A DNA stretch of 64,000 bases. Source: Catenulispora pinistramenti. Its GTDB lineage: Bacteria; Actinomycetota; Actinomycetes; Streptomycetales; Catenulisporaceae. The notes beneath the pieces were generated by a model. That model saw only the letters and a program-made list of their open reading frames with translations, searched no databases and was not told where the DNA came from. Where the stretch lies: NCBI RefSeq assembly GCF_018274385.1, contig NZ_JAAFYZ010000018.1, positions 1 through 64,000 of the forward strand, in the 5' to 3' direction. Position numbers and translations under genes: made by a program. Below are positions 17,618-25,559 of this stretch, one piece after another (the first letter of the stretch is position 1; the number at the start of each line of letters is the position of its first letter).

Positions 17618-18920
17618 CCGACCCCGCTTGGCGGTGCTGACCGGCGTCGGTGGTTCGCTGTCCACGCTGGACAGCGCCGCGGCCGCGGCCGACCTGGCCG
17701 ATCTGGTGTTCCTGGTGGACGCGCGGGAGGCTGCCCGATATCCCGATCTCCAAGCCGTCGCCACCGCGTTGGGCCCGACCGCCGTGGTCGACTTCGGCGA
17801 CGTCGACGGTTGTCTGTCGGCGGCCCGGTCCGCCGGCGCCGACCGTGCGATCTCCTTCGTGGACCGGCTGTGCGCACTGGCCGCGGCCCTCAACCGGGGT
17901 CTGGGGATCGCCGCCGACCGGCCGCCGACCTGGGGGAAGAAGGACGTCCAGCGCGCCCTGCTGCGCGAGAGCGGGGTGTCGCGGGTCCCGGCGGCCCGGG
18001 TCGCCGGCGCCGCCGATCTGACGCGCTTCCTGGACGCCCACGGCATGCCGGCGATCCTCAAACCGGTCGGCGGGGTCAGCAGCCGGGACATCTGGCTGCT
18101 GCGCGACCCGGCCGAGGCGGCAGCCGCCGTGGCCGCGCTGTGGCCGGACGGGACACCGGGCCCTGCGATGCTCGTCGAACGGTTCCTCGTCGGGGACACC
18201 CGGGCGCAGCCGCACCTGGCCGACTACGTATCGGCCGAAGTCTTCCGGTGCGATGGACGGGTCGCGGCGGCCTTCGTCACCGACCGCCTCCGGCCGATGG
18301 ACCCGTGCCGCGAGACCGGCCTGGTGCTGCCGAGCCTGCTCGCCCCGGACGCGGCCGCGGAAGTGATCGGCACCGCATCGGCGGCGCTGGACGCCGTCGG
18401 TGCCGCCGACGGCGCGTTCCACGTCGAGCTGAAACCGCGCGCGACCGGCTCGGAGATCGTCGAGGTGAACGGCCGGCTCGGGGGGTTCATCACCAAGCTC
18501 GCCGCCTACGGGGCCGGCGCCGATCTGGGCGCGGCGGCCATCGCCGCGGCGATCGGGCGCCCGCCGGAGCTGGACCTGGCCTGGCGCCGCTGTGTCCTGG
18601 TGCTGCTGTTCCAGCCGCCGACATCGGCGCGGCGGATAGCGGCGGTGCCCGAGCGCTCGGCCGTCGCCAAGCTGCCCGGGGTGATCGGCGTGGAGGCCCT
18701 GGCGACCGCCGGGACCAACGTCGACTGGCGCGCCGGGAGCGACAGCGCCGTCGCCACTGTGTGGATCGGCGCGGACTCGGCCGACGCGCTGCACACCCGT
18801 CTGCTCCAGGTGGCCGAGTACCTCACCGAGACCTTCGTGTTCGTCGGGCCGGACGGCGCGCGGACACTGGACCGGGCATGGCTTGACCAGATCGCCGGAA
18901 AGGAAAGCGAGCAGGTATGA
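17607..18920 (+). CDS. ATP-grasp carboxylate-amine ligase
   Basis: A 437-aa ATP-grasp protein. WGKKDVQRALLRESGVSRVP (about 111-130) begins the ATP-grasp fold, AILKPVGGVSSRDIWLL holds the ATP-binding Lys and Gly-rich loop, and GAFHVELKPR followed by SEIVEVNGRLGG carries the acidic and Asn residues that bind Mg-ATP. This architecture fits L-amino-acid ligases of the BacD type, which activate a carboxylate as acyl phosphate and couple it to an amine. Here it could form a dipeptide or attach the phosphonate building block. It is translationally linked on both sides: 11-base overlap with the Fem-like gene and ATGA overlap with the carrier gene. Confidence 0.88.
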   Translation: MPASRPRLAVLTGVGGSLSTLDSAAAAADLADLVFLVDAREAARYPDLQAVATALGPTAVVDFGDVDGCLSAARSAGADRAISFVDRLCALAAALNRGLGIAADRPPTWGKKDVQRALLRESGVSRVPAARVAGAADLTRFLDAHGMPAILKPVGGVSSRDIWLLRDPAEAAAAVAALWPDGTPGPAMLVERFLVGDTRAQPHLADYVSAEVFRCDGRVAAAFVTDRLRPMDPCRETGLVLPSLLAPDAAAEVIGTASAALDAVGAADGAFHVELKPRATGSEIVEVNGRLGGFITKLAAYGAGADLGAAAIAAAIGRPPELDLAWRRCVLVLLFQPPTSARRIAAVPERSAVAKLPGVIGVEALATAGTNVDWRAGSDSAVATVWIGADSADALHTRLLQVAEYLTETFVFVGPDGARTLDRAWLDQIAGKESEQV

Positions 18921-19162
18921 CCCCGAGTGAGATCGCAGAACTGATGCAGGAGATCGTCGACCTCGACGAGGTCGGCGTCGAGGCCAGTTTCTTCGAGGTC
19001 GGTGGGAACTCCTTCCTCGCCCTCACCCTGCTGGCCCGCATCCATGAGCGGACCGGGATCATGCTGAGCCTGCTCGACGTGGTCCGCGCGCCGACCGCGG
19101 TGGACGTGAGCGGGCTGCTGGCCCGGCAGGCCGCCGAGGTGGGGGCCGCTGGTGGTGAGTGA
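18917..19162 (+). CDS. Stand-alone peptidyl carrier protein (PCP)
   Basis: An 81-aa carrier protein with FFEVGGNSFLALTLLARIHERTG; the Ser in GGNS (about residue 36) is the phosphopantetheine site. Its ATG overlaps the ATP-grasp stop as ATGA, and its 3' end overlaps the adenylation gene by 11 bases, which argues that the adenylation protein loads this carrier. It closely resembles the carrier at 10548-10802. Confidence 0.92.
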   Translation: MTPSEIAELMQEIVDLDEVGVEASFFEVGGNSFLALTLLARIHERTGIMLSLLDVVRAPTAVDVSGLLARQAAEVGAAGGE

Positions 19163-20585
19163 GACGGTCACCGTCTGGGACCTGGTCGCGGCGCGGCTCG
19201 CCGAAGACCCCGACGCCGTCGCGGTCGGCGGTACCGCCGGCCTGACCTACGCCCGGCTCGGCGCCGCCGTCGCCGAACTCGCCGATCGCGTCGCGGCCGT
19301 CGCCCGCCCCGGCAGCCTGGTCGCGCTCGAGGCCGACGCACCGTTGGCCGGCGTGGTGGCGATGTTGGCGGCGGCGCGCGCCGGCTGCGCGCTGATGCCG
19401 GTCATCGCCGACAGCCCGCCCCACCATCGCGACATGGTGGCCGCGGACGCGCGGCCCACGGCCGTGATCGGCCAGGCCGCGGACGGCGGGTTCGCCGTGG
19501 AGCCGCTCGGCCCGGGCCGGACGGATCTGACCGGCATCGCCTACGTCCTGTACACGTCGGGCTCGACGGGGCGCCCGAAAGGCGTCCTGGTGTCCCAGGA
19601 TGCCCTCGTTGCCCGGCTGGCCGGACTGGCCAGGACGCCCGGTCTGAGCGCCGGCGAATCCATGCTCGCCATGACGGCGCTGTCCTTCGACATCTCGATG
19701 GCCGAGATCCTGCTCGCCCTGACCGTGGGCGCGACGGTCGTCGCCGCGCCGTTCGGCAGCCGGTTGGATCCGACGATCTTCGCCGCGGCGGTCAGCACGT
19801 ATAAGCCCTCTGTCATCCAGGCCACGCCGAGTTTCCTGCGGCTCGCCCTGGCCGCCGGCTGGGAGGGCGCGCCCGCCAGCCGGATCTGGTGCGGCGGCGA
19901 GGCTCTCACCCCGGTGCTGGCGCGGGCTTTGGTGCCCCGCTGCGCCCAACTGTGGAACGTGTACGGCCCGACCGAGGCGACCATCTGGGCTTCGGCCGCG
20001 CTGGTCCGGGACGGCGAGGCCATCTCGCTGGGCGAGGCCCTGCCGGGCACCGGCCTGTGCCTGGCCGACCCCGACGGCCGATCGGTGCCGTCCTCGGCCG
20101 AGCCGGGCCGCGAGGGCGAGATCCTGATATACGGTGCGGGTCTGGCCGACGGCTACCTGGAACGCCCCGAGCTGACCGCGCAGCGGTTCCGGACCGGGAT
20201 GACGCCGGACGGCTCAGTGCTCTGCTACTACACCGGCGACCGCGGACGGTACCGGCCGGACGGCACGCTGGAGTTCCTGGGACGCACCGATGCCCAGGTG
20301 AAGCTGCGGGGGCACCGCATCGAGCCCGGTGAGATCGAGGCGGTCGTCCAGGAGTGCCCCGGCGTGTCCGAGGCGACCGTGCTCGTCCGGTCCGCGGACC
20401 AGCCGGAGCGCGCTCACCTCGTCGCCTTCGTGGTGGCCGCGGCGCCGACGACCGAGAAGGCGATCCGTCGCTGGGTCGCCGAACGGCTGCCGAGCGCGAT
20501 GCGGCCGGCGCGGATCGTCCTGATGGACGCGCTGCCGCGGACTGCGGCGGGGAAGGTCGATCGGGTGCTGTTGGCGGCTCCGTGA
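19152..20585 (+). CDS. Stand-alone NRPS adenylation protein
   Basis: A 477-aa adenylation domain that activates an amino acid with ATP and loads a carrier in trans. Core motifs are YVLYTSGSTGRPKG (A3, about 133), LSFDISMAEILLAL (A4), NVYGPTEATIW (A5), YYTGDRGRYRPDG (A7), GRTDAQVKLRGHRIEPGEIE (A8) and the catalytic Lys in AAGKVDR (A10). Hand alignment to GrsA gives the pocket code D-I-A-S-W-G-V-I-W-K, which shares positions 1, 2, 6, 8, 9 and 10 with the glycine code as I recall it; a small substrate is therefore suggested but not certain. It is the only adenylation domain in the cluster. A hairpin at 20621-20652 follows. Confidence 0.92.
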   Translation: MVSETVTVWDLVAARLAEDPDAVAVGGTAGLTYARLGAAVAELADRVAAVARPGSLVALEADAPLAGVVAMLAAARAGCALMPVIADSPPHHRDMVAADARPTAVIGQAADGGFAVEPLGPGRTDLTGIAYVLYTSGSTGRPKGVLVSQDALVARLAGLARTPGLSAGESMLAMTALSFDISMAEILLALTVGATVVAAPFGSRLDPTIFAAAVSTYKPSVIQATPSFLRLALAAGWEGAPASRIWCGGEALTPVLARALVPRCAQLWNVYGPTEATIWASAALVRDGEAISLGEALPGTGLCLADPDGRSVPSSAEPGREGEILIYGAGLADGYLERPELTAQRFRTGMTPDGSVLCYYTGDRGRYRPDGTLEFLGRTDAQVKLRGHRIEPGEIEAVVQECPGVSEATVLVRSADQPERAHLVAFVVAAAPTTEKAIRRWVAERLPSAMRPARIVLMDALPRTAAGKVDRVLLAAP

Positions 20586-20620
20586 CGGCTTTCGTGATGG
20601 CTTCTCAGCCATAAGCTGAC

Positions 20621-20652
20621 CGGCTCCCGCCACATTTCCGTGGCGGGAGCCG
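20621..20652. terminator. 13-bp hairpin between convergent genes
   Basis: CGGCTCCCGCCAC (20621-20633) pairs with GTGGCGGGAGCCG (20640-20652) around ATTTCC. It separates the plus-strand adenylation gene from the convergent minus-strand hydrolase gene and probably terminates both transcripts. Confidence 0.8.
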
Positions 20653-20691
20653 ATCAGCGTGGATCAGCGTGGATCAGCGCGGATCAGCCCC
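20652..20691. repeat. 10-bp tandem repeat GATCAGCGTG, four degenerate copies
   Basis: Two exact units followed by two units with one to three changes, starting at the last base of the hairpin and running into the 3' end of the hydrolase gene. The final copies encode or overlap its stop codon. Confidence 0.8.
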
Positions 20692-21436
20692 GATCCGGCA
20701 CCGACCGGGAACCGGCGGCGGCGACGGCGTCGGCCAGGCGCCGGCCTGAGAAGATCTCCTCCGCCGACTCGCCGAACACCTCGTGGCGCGCCGTGCAGTC
20801 CGGCCTGCACGGGTGATCCGCGGACACCAGGTGGTATTCGTCGGCGATGGCGATGCTGGCGGCGTCGTCGGTCGGTCCGCCGGATCCGGCGGCCAGGTGA
20901 TGGATCCAGGCGACCTGCATCGAGGCGAGTTGGAGCGCGATCGGTCGCAGGTGTGGCTGCGGGCCGCCGAACTGGTCCTCCAGCCGGGCGAGATGCTGAT
21001 CTCCGAGGATCTGCTGCAGGCGGTCGGGGTCGGCGCCGTCGGCCAGCCAGGCCGCGGCCGCTTGCCGGTCCTCGGATTCGGTCGGCCGGGCGTCTCCGGC
21101 GAGGAAGGATGCCAGCTCCCGCACCACGCGGTCCGCGTCGGGCACTTCCGGATTGACCAGTACCAGCCGCGGCGTCATCGCGAACCGGCGGGCCGCCTCG
21201 CGGGCGATCGGCGCCGCCGCGCAGTAGGCCACGACCACGTCCGGGCGGTCGCCGATGTGCTCTACGACGGCGGCGGCGTATTCGGGCAGGCTCGTCGTGT
21301 GCGGCAGGTGCAGATCCAGCGGATACGTACAGCTGAAGCGGTCGTCGCCCAGGAGGATGGACTTGGTCCGGGCGGGCATGGAGGGTCCGGGATAGTCCAG
21401 GACGGCGACCGTCGCCGTTCGCGATGACTCAGGCAT
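20684..21436 (-). CDS. Thioesterase-like alpha/beta hydrolase with altered nucleophile elbow
   Basis: A 250-aa protein with a thioesterase-like outline: a short N-terminal strand (VAVLDYPGPSM), then DVVVAYCAAAPIAREAARRF at the place of the usual GxSxG elbow, PRLVLVNPEVPDADRVVRELASFL, and a late His region. The nucleophile position is Cys with Ala on both sides, so ordinary Ser hydrolase chemistry is not expected. It precedes no other domain. It is the last gene of the minus operon decarboxylase-reductase-hydrolase, 44 bases after the reductase. Family assignment is weak; a carrier-bound phosphonate thioester is a possible substrate. Confidence 0.6.
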   Translation of the reverse strand: MPESSRTATVAVLDYPGPSMPARTKSILLGDDRFSCTYPLDLHLPHTTSLPEYAAAVVEHIGDRPDVVVAYCAAAPIAREAARRFAMTPRLVLVNPEVPDADRVVRELASFLAGDARPTESEDRQAAAAWLADGADPDRLQQILGDQHLARLEDQFGGPQPHLRPIALQLASMQVAWIHHLAAGSGGPTDDAASIAIADEYHLVSADHPCRPDCTARHEVFGESAEEIFSGRRLADAVAAAGSRSVPDRG

Positions 21437-21480
21437 CGGAGCACCCCGGCTTTCCGTTCGACGCGGCCGGCCGCCTTGTG

Positions 21481-22626
21481 TCAGGCATCTGCGATCACCG
21501 TCGACCTGGTCCGTTTCGCGGCTGTGGCGGTACCGGCCAGGACGTCCTGCGAACTCACCGAACGCGGGTTGTTCTCCGCTCTGCTGCCGGACAGGTCGTC
21601 CTGCCAGTCACGGTGTGGAACGTGGAAGTCGCCCAGGCCGTGCAGGTCGAGCAGGCGGTCGATCAGCGTCTCGAGCCGCGCGCCGGTGCCGTCCAGACAG
21701 ATCTGCTGCAGGTCGCCGATGATGGACCGCAGCGCCTCGGGGCCGTCGGGATGGCGGACGTCGGCGTCGGTCGCCGCCGCGTTGTGCCCGATCAGCCATC
21801 GCAGGTGCAGGCCCACGGCCGCGCCGTGGGCGATGCCGTAGCGCGCGGTCAGGGCGTAGGACAGCGCGTGCGCGGCGGTGGTGCGGGAGGTGTTGATCGC
21901 GGCGCCGGCCAGTGCGGCACCGCGGGCCAGTTCGGTGCGCAGGTGCGGATCGGCGAAGTCCCCGCGGCTCGTCGCGGCGTCCAGGACCGGGGTGAGCGTC
22001 CGCAGCGCGCGGACCGCCGTGTCCCGAGACTCGGCGGTGGCGCGGACCGCCCACGCCGACTCGACCGCTTGCGCCAGGGCGTCCAGGGCGCTCGCGGCGG
22101 CGGTGCGGGTCGGCACCGTGGCGGCCAGGTCCGGATCGATGAGGACGTGGTCCGCCTGGGCGCTCGGGTGGTCGAGCGACAGCTTGCGGTGGCCGCTGTA
22201 GACCGTCGCGAAGCAGGTGAGTTCGCTGCCGGAGCCGGATATCGTCGGGATCTGGATCAGCAGGGCGGATCTGCTGTCCGGTATCGGGCGGGGGCCGAGC
22301 AGATACGTTGCCGGGTCGTCGGTGCCCGCGGCCAGTACCGCGACGCATTTGGCGACGTCCATCGCGCTGCCGCCGCCGATGCCGAGCACGGCGTCGGGGG
22401 AGTACTCCCGGGCCAGCGCCACCGCGTCACAGACCTGGGCCACGGCCGGATTCGGGCGCACGCCGGCGAAGCAGCGGACCTCCGCGTCGATGCGGTCGAC
22501 CACCGCCGCGGCGGCGCCGGCCCGGAAGGATCTGCGGCCGTGGACGACGAGCACCCGGCGGGCTGTGCCGAGTACTTCGGGCAGTTGGTCCAGCACGCCA
22601 GGGCCGATGCGTACGTGCGGGTTCAT
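21481..22626 (-). CDS. Phosphonoacetaldehyde reductase (iron-containing alcohol dehydrogenase family)
   Basis: A 381-aa group III alcohol dehydrogenase. GIGGGSAMDVAK (about 82-93) is the NAD(P)-binding segment and HALSYALTARYGIAHGAAVG (about 250-270) carries the metal-ligand His residues of the family signature. PIPTISGSGSE-like residues (IPTISGSGSE) are also present. Because its ATG overlaps the phosphonopyruvate decarboxylase stop (ATGA), the natural substrate is phosphonoacetaldehyde, reduced to 2-hydroxyethylphosphonate as known for the PhpC/FomC-type enzymes. This pulls the unfavourable PEP mutase reaction forward. Confidence 0.88.
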   Translation of the reverse strand: MNPHVRIGPGVLDQLPEVLGTARRVLVVHGRRSFRAGAAAAVVDRIDAEVRCFAGVRPNPAVAQVCDAVALAREYSPDAVLGIGGGSAMDVAKCVAVLAAGTDDPATYLLGPRPIPDSRSALLIQIPTISGSGSELTCFATVYSGHRKLSLDHPSAQADHVLIDPDLAATVPTRTAAASALDALAQAVESAWAVRATAESRDTAVRALRTLTPVLDAATSRGDFADPHLRTELARGAALAGAAINTSRTTAAHALSYALTARYGIAHGAAVGLHLRWLIGHNAAATDADVRHPDGPEALRSIIGDLQQICLDGTGARLETLIDRLLDLHGLGDFHVPHRDWQDDLSGSRAENNPRSVSSQDVLAGTATAAKRTRSTVIADA

Positions 22627-23768
22627 GACGCGCTCCCGTCGCCGGCCTCGGCGACAGGAGCTGTCGCGAGGCTCTTCCTGAAGCGGTCGCTCAGCTCCTG
22701 GACGCTCACCGAGTTCGACGCCCGCTCGCCCGTGGGCGCGCCGGACGCGCAGCGCACCACGATGGCGCAAGGTCCGTCGTTCGTGAGGGCCGTACGCAGG
22801 GCCGAGCGCAGCTCGTCCGTGGAATCGACGCGCCACGCCCGGCGATAGCCGCACGCCAGCGCCATCCCGGCGAAGTCGGTCTGCTGCCCGCCGGTCCGCT
22901 GTCCGCCGGTCGAGTCGTAGACGCCGTTGTCGAAGACGACGTGCGTCAGATTGGCCGGGGCCAGATCGCCGATCGTCGCCAGGGAGCCCGCGTGCATCAA
23001 CACGGCGCCGTCGCCGTCCAGGACGACGAACCGCCGCCGCGGGTTCGCCAGCGCGGCTCCCAGCGCCACGCTCGCGACGTGGCCCATCGAGCCCTGCATA
23101 TAGAAGTTCCGGTCGCTGTCGCCCAGGTTGAACAGGCTGCGCGACAGGTAGCCGGTCGTGCTCAGCAGGTGCGCGTCGCCCGCCTCCTGGAGGACCGCCG
23201 ACACCACGTCGTCCCGGGTCGGCAGTTCGGCCGGGGGTGCCGCCGGCTTCCCGGCCGGCGCGTCGTCCGCGATGGCGCCCTTCGCGACCAGGACGAACGC
23301 CGGCAGCCCGGCGTCCAGGACAGGCTGCGCCCGCAGCAATAGCTCCTCCAGTGCCGGCCCGTCCGCGGTGAGCATCCAGTGCGCGATGCCCATCGAGTCC
23401 AGCCAGCCCGGCACCACCTGACCCATCCAGCGGTGCTGAGGCTCGCCGGCGCTCGCGGTCGGCCAGCCGCGCATGCTGACCATCACGGTCATCGCGATGC
23501 CGTAGGGCAGGACCAGCGAAGTGAGCGGGTTGATCATGTTGCCGAAGCCGGAGTTCTGCGCCAGTACCACCGGCCGGTGTCCGCCCAACTGCGCGCCGGC
23601 GGCGATCGCGACGGCGCCTCCCTCGTTCGCCGCGGCGACGTACGGCGGCCCGGCTCCCTGCTCCAGCAGCCGCAGCGGCCCGGCGAAGTACGAGCAAGGC
23701 ACGCCGGTGGCCAGCTGATAGCCGTGGGCTGTCAGCGTTTCCACCATGCCTTGTGCGCTGATCGTCAC
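22623..23768 (-). CDS. ppd: Phosphonopyruvate decarboxylase (ThDP-dependent)
   Basis: A 381-aa ThDP enzyme that decarboxylates phosphonopyruvate to phosphonoacetaldehyde, the step that makes the PEP mutase reaction irreversible. The N-terminal Pyr domain has GVPCSYFAGPL and AANEGGAVAIAAGAQLGG with the catalytic Glu (about 48), and NSGFGNMINPLTSL; the C-terminal PP domain has GDGAVLMHAGSLATIGD followed by FDNGVYDSTGGQ, the typical Ppd ThDP/Mg motif. GTG 23768 has GGAAGGGA seven bases upstream and gives normal Ppd length; an ORF extension to 24086 is rejected. First gene of a three-gene minus operon. Confidence 0.93.
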   Translation of the reverse strand: MTISAQGMVETLTAHGYQLATGVPCSYFAGPLRLLEQGAGPPYVAAANEGGAVAIAAGAQLGGHRPVVLAQNSGFGNMINPLTSLVLPYGIAMTVMVSMRGWPTASAGEPQHRWMGQVVPGWLDSMGIAHWMLTADGPALEELLLRAQPVLDAGLPAFVLVAKGAIADDAPAGKPAAPPAELPTRDDVVSAVLQEAGDAHLLSTTGYLSRSLFNLGDSDRNFYMQGSMGHVASVALGAALANPRRRFVVLDGDGAVLMHAGSLATIGDLAPANLTHVVFDNGVYDSTGGQRTGGQQTDFAGMALACGYRRAWRVDSTDELRSALRTALTNDGPCAIVVRCASGAPTGERASNSVSVQELSDRFRKSLATAPVAEAGDGSAS

Positions 23769-24373
23769 ACTAGGGTCCCTTCCAGCCGTTGTCGGCGTGT
23801 GGTGTGCGGGTGGGTTCGGCTGGGCGCACAGGCTCAGCCCACCACCGGCGGGACATCGCCGAGGACGTTGATGCGGATATCGGGGTTCGGGCCGTCCGGC
23901 TCGGGTCGCCGGTCCCGCGGATCGGCGATGAGAACGTGCGCCACAGCACGGAATCGAGCCGTTCGGAGGTGAATTGAAGACCTGCGCGAAAGAGCGGTCT
24001 TCAGAAAGCCAGTCTCGGCGTTCGCTGGAAGGCGCCGTCGGCATCAACAAACGAGTCGTTCTGGCTTGTCCCCATCCCGGCACCATAAGCGACAGTTCAC
24101 TGATGCGCTACCCGCGAGTCATCTGGCATCTCATGATACGAGACCAATCGGGCTGGACCTGCGGTGACGCACGGTGATCGATCGCGGTATCTTCGAGCCC
24201 TGACAGTGAATCAGTGTCCATGCTTGTCTATCAGGGCCCTACGACACGGTGCTTGCCGACCATGGCCCGCCGTGGCACAGTGATACGAATGCGATGCGTC
24301 TGATCATCATGGGGGAGGTAATCGCCGACCGGCGAAACGTACCTGTGAACCACTGTTCAAGGGGGTATCCAGC
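23769..24373. other. Divergent 605-base region in mid-cluster
   Basis: Lower-GC DNA between the minus decarboxylase operon and the small peptide gene. It should hold promoters for both. GATACGA occurs at 24134-24140 and at 24282-24288, but no complete promoter is convincing. Plus frames through it (for example 23974-24177) lack SD and domain features. Confidence 0.4.
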
Positions 24374-24463
24374 ATGGCTTTCATGCGCCGGATCGTCCGC
24401 GTCTTTCGCCGTAAGAAGCGCGGTAAACGAAAGAATGACGCCTCGATCTATCCGATGTTCTGA
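24374..24463 (+). CDS. 29-aa strongly basic peptide, possible precursor or scaffold peptide
   Basis: A very short gene with AAGGGGG eight bases before its ATG and a clean TGA. Residues 5-20 contain eleven Arg/Lys (RRIVRVFRRKKRGKRK), and the peptide ends NDASIYPMF. The sharp change from basic leader-like part to a neutral, aromatic tail is what a leader/core boundary could look like, and the cluster contains an ATP-grasp ligase; ATP-grasp enzymes joining small molecules to ribosomal peptides are known from pheganomycin. The gene is followed 41 bases later by a luciferase-like enzyme on the same strand. Alternatives are an antimicrobial-like or regulatory peptide, or a chance ORF. Confidence 0.55.
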   Translation: MAFMRRIVRVFRRKKRGKRKNDASIYPMF

Positions 24464-24504
24464 CCCGGTGTGCCGACTTCGCGCACCGAAGGCGGCCTGA
24501 CGTC

Positions 24505-25506
24505 GTGCTGACCGTCTACACGACCGCTCCGTCCTGCGACGGGGTGTCCGGGAGCCGGTTCCGTCGACTGGCCGTCGACGCGGCCCGGTGGACCGAGGCG
24601 GCCGGCTACCGCGGGCTGCTCGTCTACACGGACAACACGCTTGTCGACCCGTGGCAGGTCGCGCAGCTCATGATCGAGCACACCGAGTCGATCGTGCCGC
24701 TGGTCGCGGTACAGCCGCTGTTCCGCCATCCGTTCGACGTGGCGCGGGCGGTCAGCTCGCTCGGCTTCCAGTACGGCCGGCAAGTCGACCTCAACCTGGT
24801 CACCGGCGGTTTCGCCCGGCACATGTACGAGCTGGGCGACACGCTCGACCACGACGGGCGTTACCTGCGGCTGCTCGAGTACGGCCGGATCATCGGGCAG
24901 TTGCTGGCCGGCCGCCCCGCGCTCACTCATCAAGGCGAGTTCTACGATCTGAAGACGGCGCGGCTGACGATCCCACTGCCCGGCGATCTGACCCCGCGTA
25001 CCTACCTGTCGGGCTCATCAGAGGCCTGCATCGAGGCGGCGCGGCTGCTGGGCGCGGCCCGGCTGTTCTACCCGCGGTTCATCGCCGACTATGCCCAGGC
25101 GCCCGACGTCCTGCGCGGCAACGGCATCAGGCTCGGCATCATCGCCCGCGAGAGCACCGAGCAGGCCTGGCGGGTCGCCCACGGCCGCTTTCCCGACGAC
25201 CAGCTGGGCGAACAGCTGCACGACCTGGCCGCCGACGCGGTGGAGTCGGCCTGGCACCGCAAGCTCTCCGCCGAGGCCCAGCGCTCCTCCGCGCCGCGTG
25301 AGGGCTACTGGCTCTACCCGTTCCGCGCGTACAAGACGTTCTGCCCTTACCTGGTCGGCAGTTACCAGGAGGTGGCGCAGCTGTTCGGCCGGTACCTGCG
25401 ACTCGGGATCAGTGCCCTGATTCTCGACGTGCCGCACGACGAGGACGATCTGCACCACGCCGGGCGCGCGCTCCGTCTTGCCGAGCGCGCGCACCTGGTG
25501 TCCTGA
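24505..25506 (+). CDS. Luciferase-like flavin monooxygenase (alkanesulfonate monooxygenase-like)
   Basis: A 333-aa luciferase-like (beta/alpha)8 protein. AARWTEAAGYRGLLVYTDNTLVDPW, PLVAVQPLFRHPFDVARAVSSLGFQYGRQVDLNLVTGGFARH and YLRLLEYGRIIGQLL follow the SsuD/bacterial luciferase pattern for reduced flavin binding. It differs from the other two luciferase-like enzymes of the cluster, so it is not a recent duplicate. SsuD-type enzymes cleave C-S bonds of sulfonates with FMNH2 and O2; an oxidation on a phosphonate, the structural relative of a sulfonate, is a reasonable guess. GTG 24505 with GAAGG about 11 bases upstream. Probably cotranscribed with the 29-aa peptide. Confidence 0.82.
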   Translation: MLTVYTTAPSCDGVSGSRFRRLAVDAARWTEAAGYRGLLVYTDNTLVDPWQVAQLMIEHTESIVPLVAVQPLFRHPFDVARAVSSLGFQYGRQVDLNLVTGGFARHMYELGDTLDHDGRYLRLLEYGRIIGQLLAGRPALTHQGEFYDLKTARLTIPLPGDLTPRTYLSGSSEACIEAARLLGAARLFYPRFIADYAQAPDVLRGNGIRLGIIARESTEQAWRVAHGRFPDDQLGEQLHDLAADAVESAWHRKLSAEAQRSSAPREGYWLYPFRAYKTFCPYLVGSYQEVAQLFGRYLRLGISALILDVPHDEDDLHHAGRALRLAERAHLVS

Positions 25507-25559
25507 ACGCCGCGCCGGCGCCGGCGTTGTCCCACCGGCGCCGCGTCAGGCGGACGTCC

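Noticed and set aside
23974-24177. A 67-aa plus-strand ORF in the region between Ppd and the small peptide
   Set aside because: Weak SD, no recognisable feature, and overlap with the probable promoter region of the decarboxylase operon.
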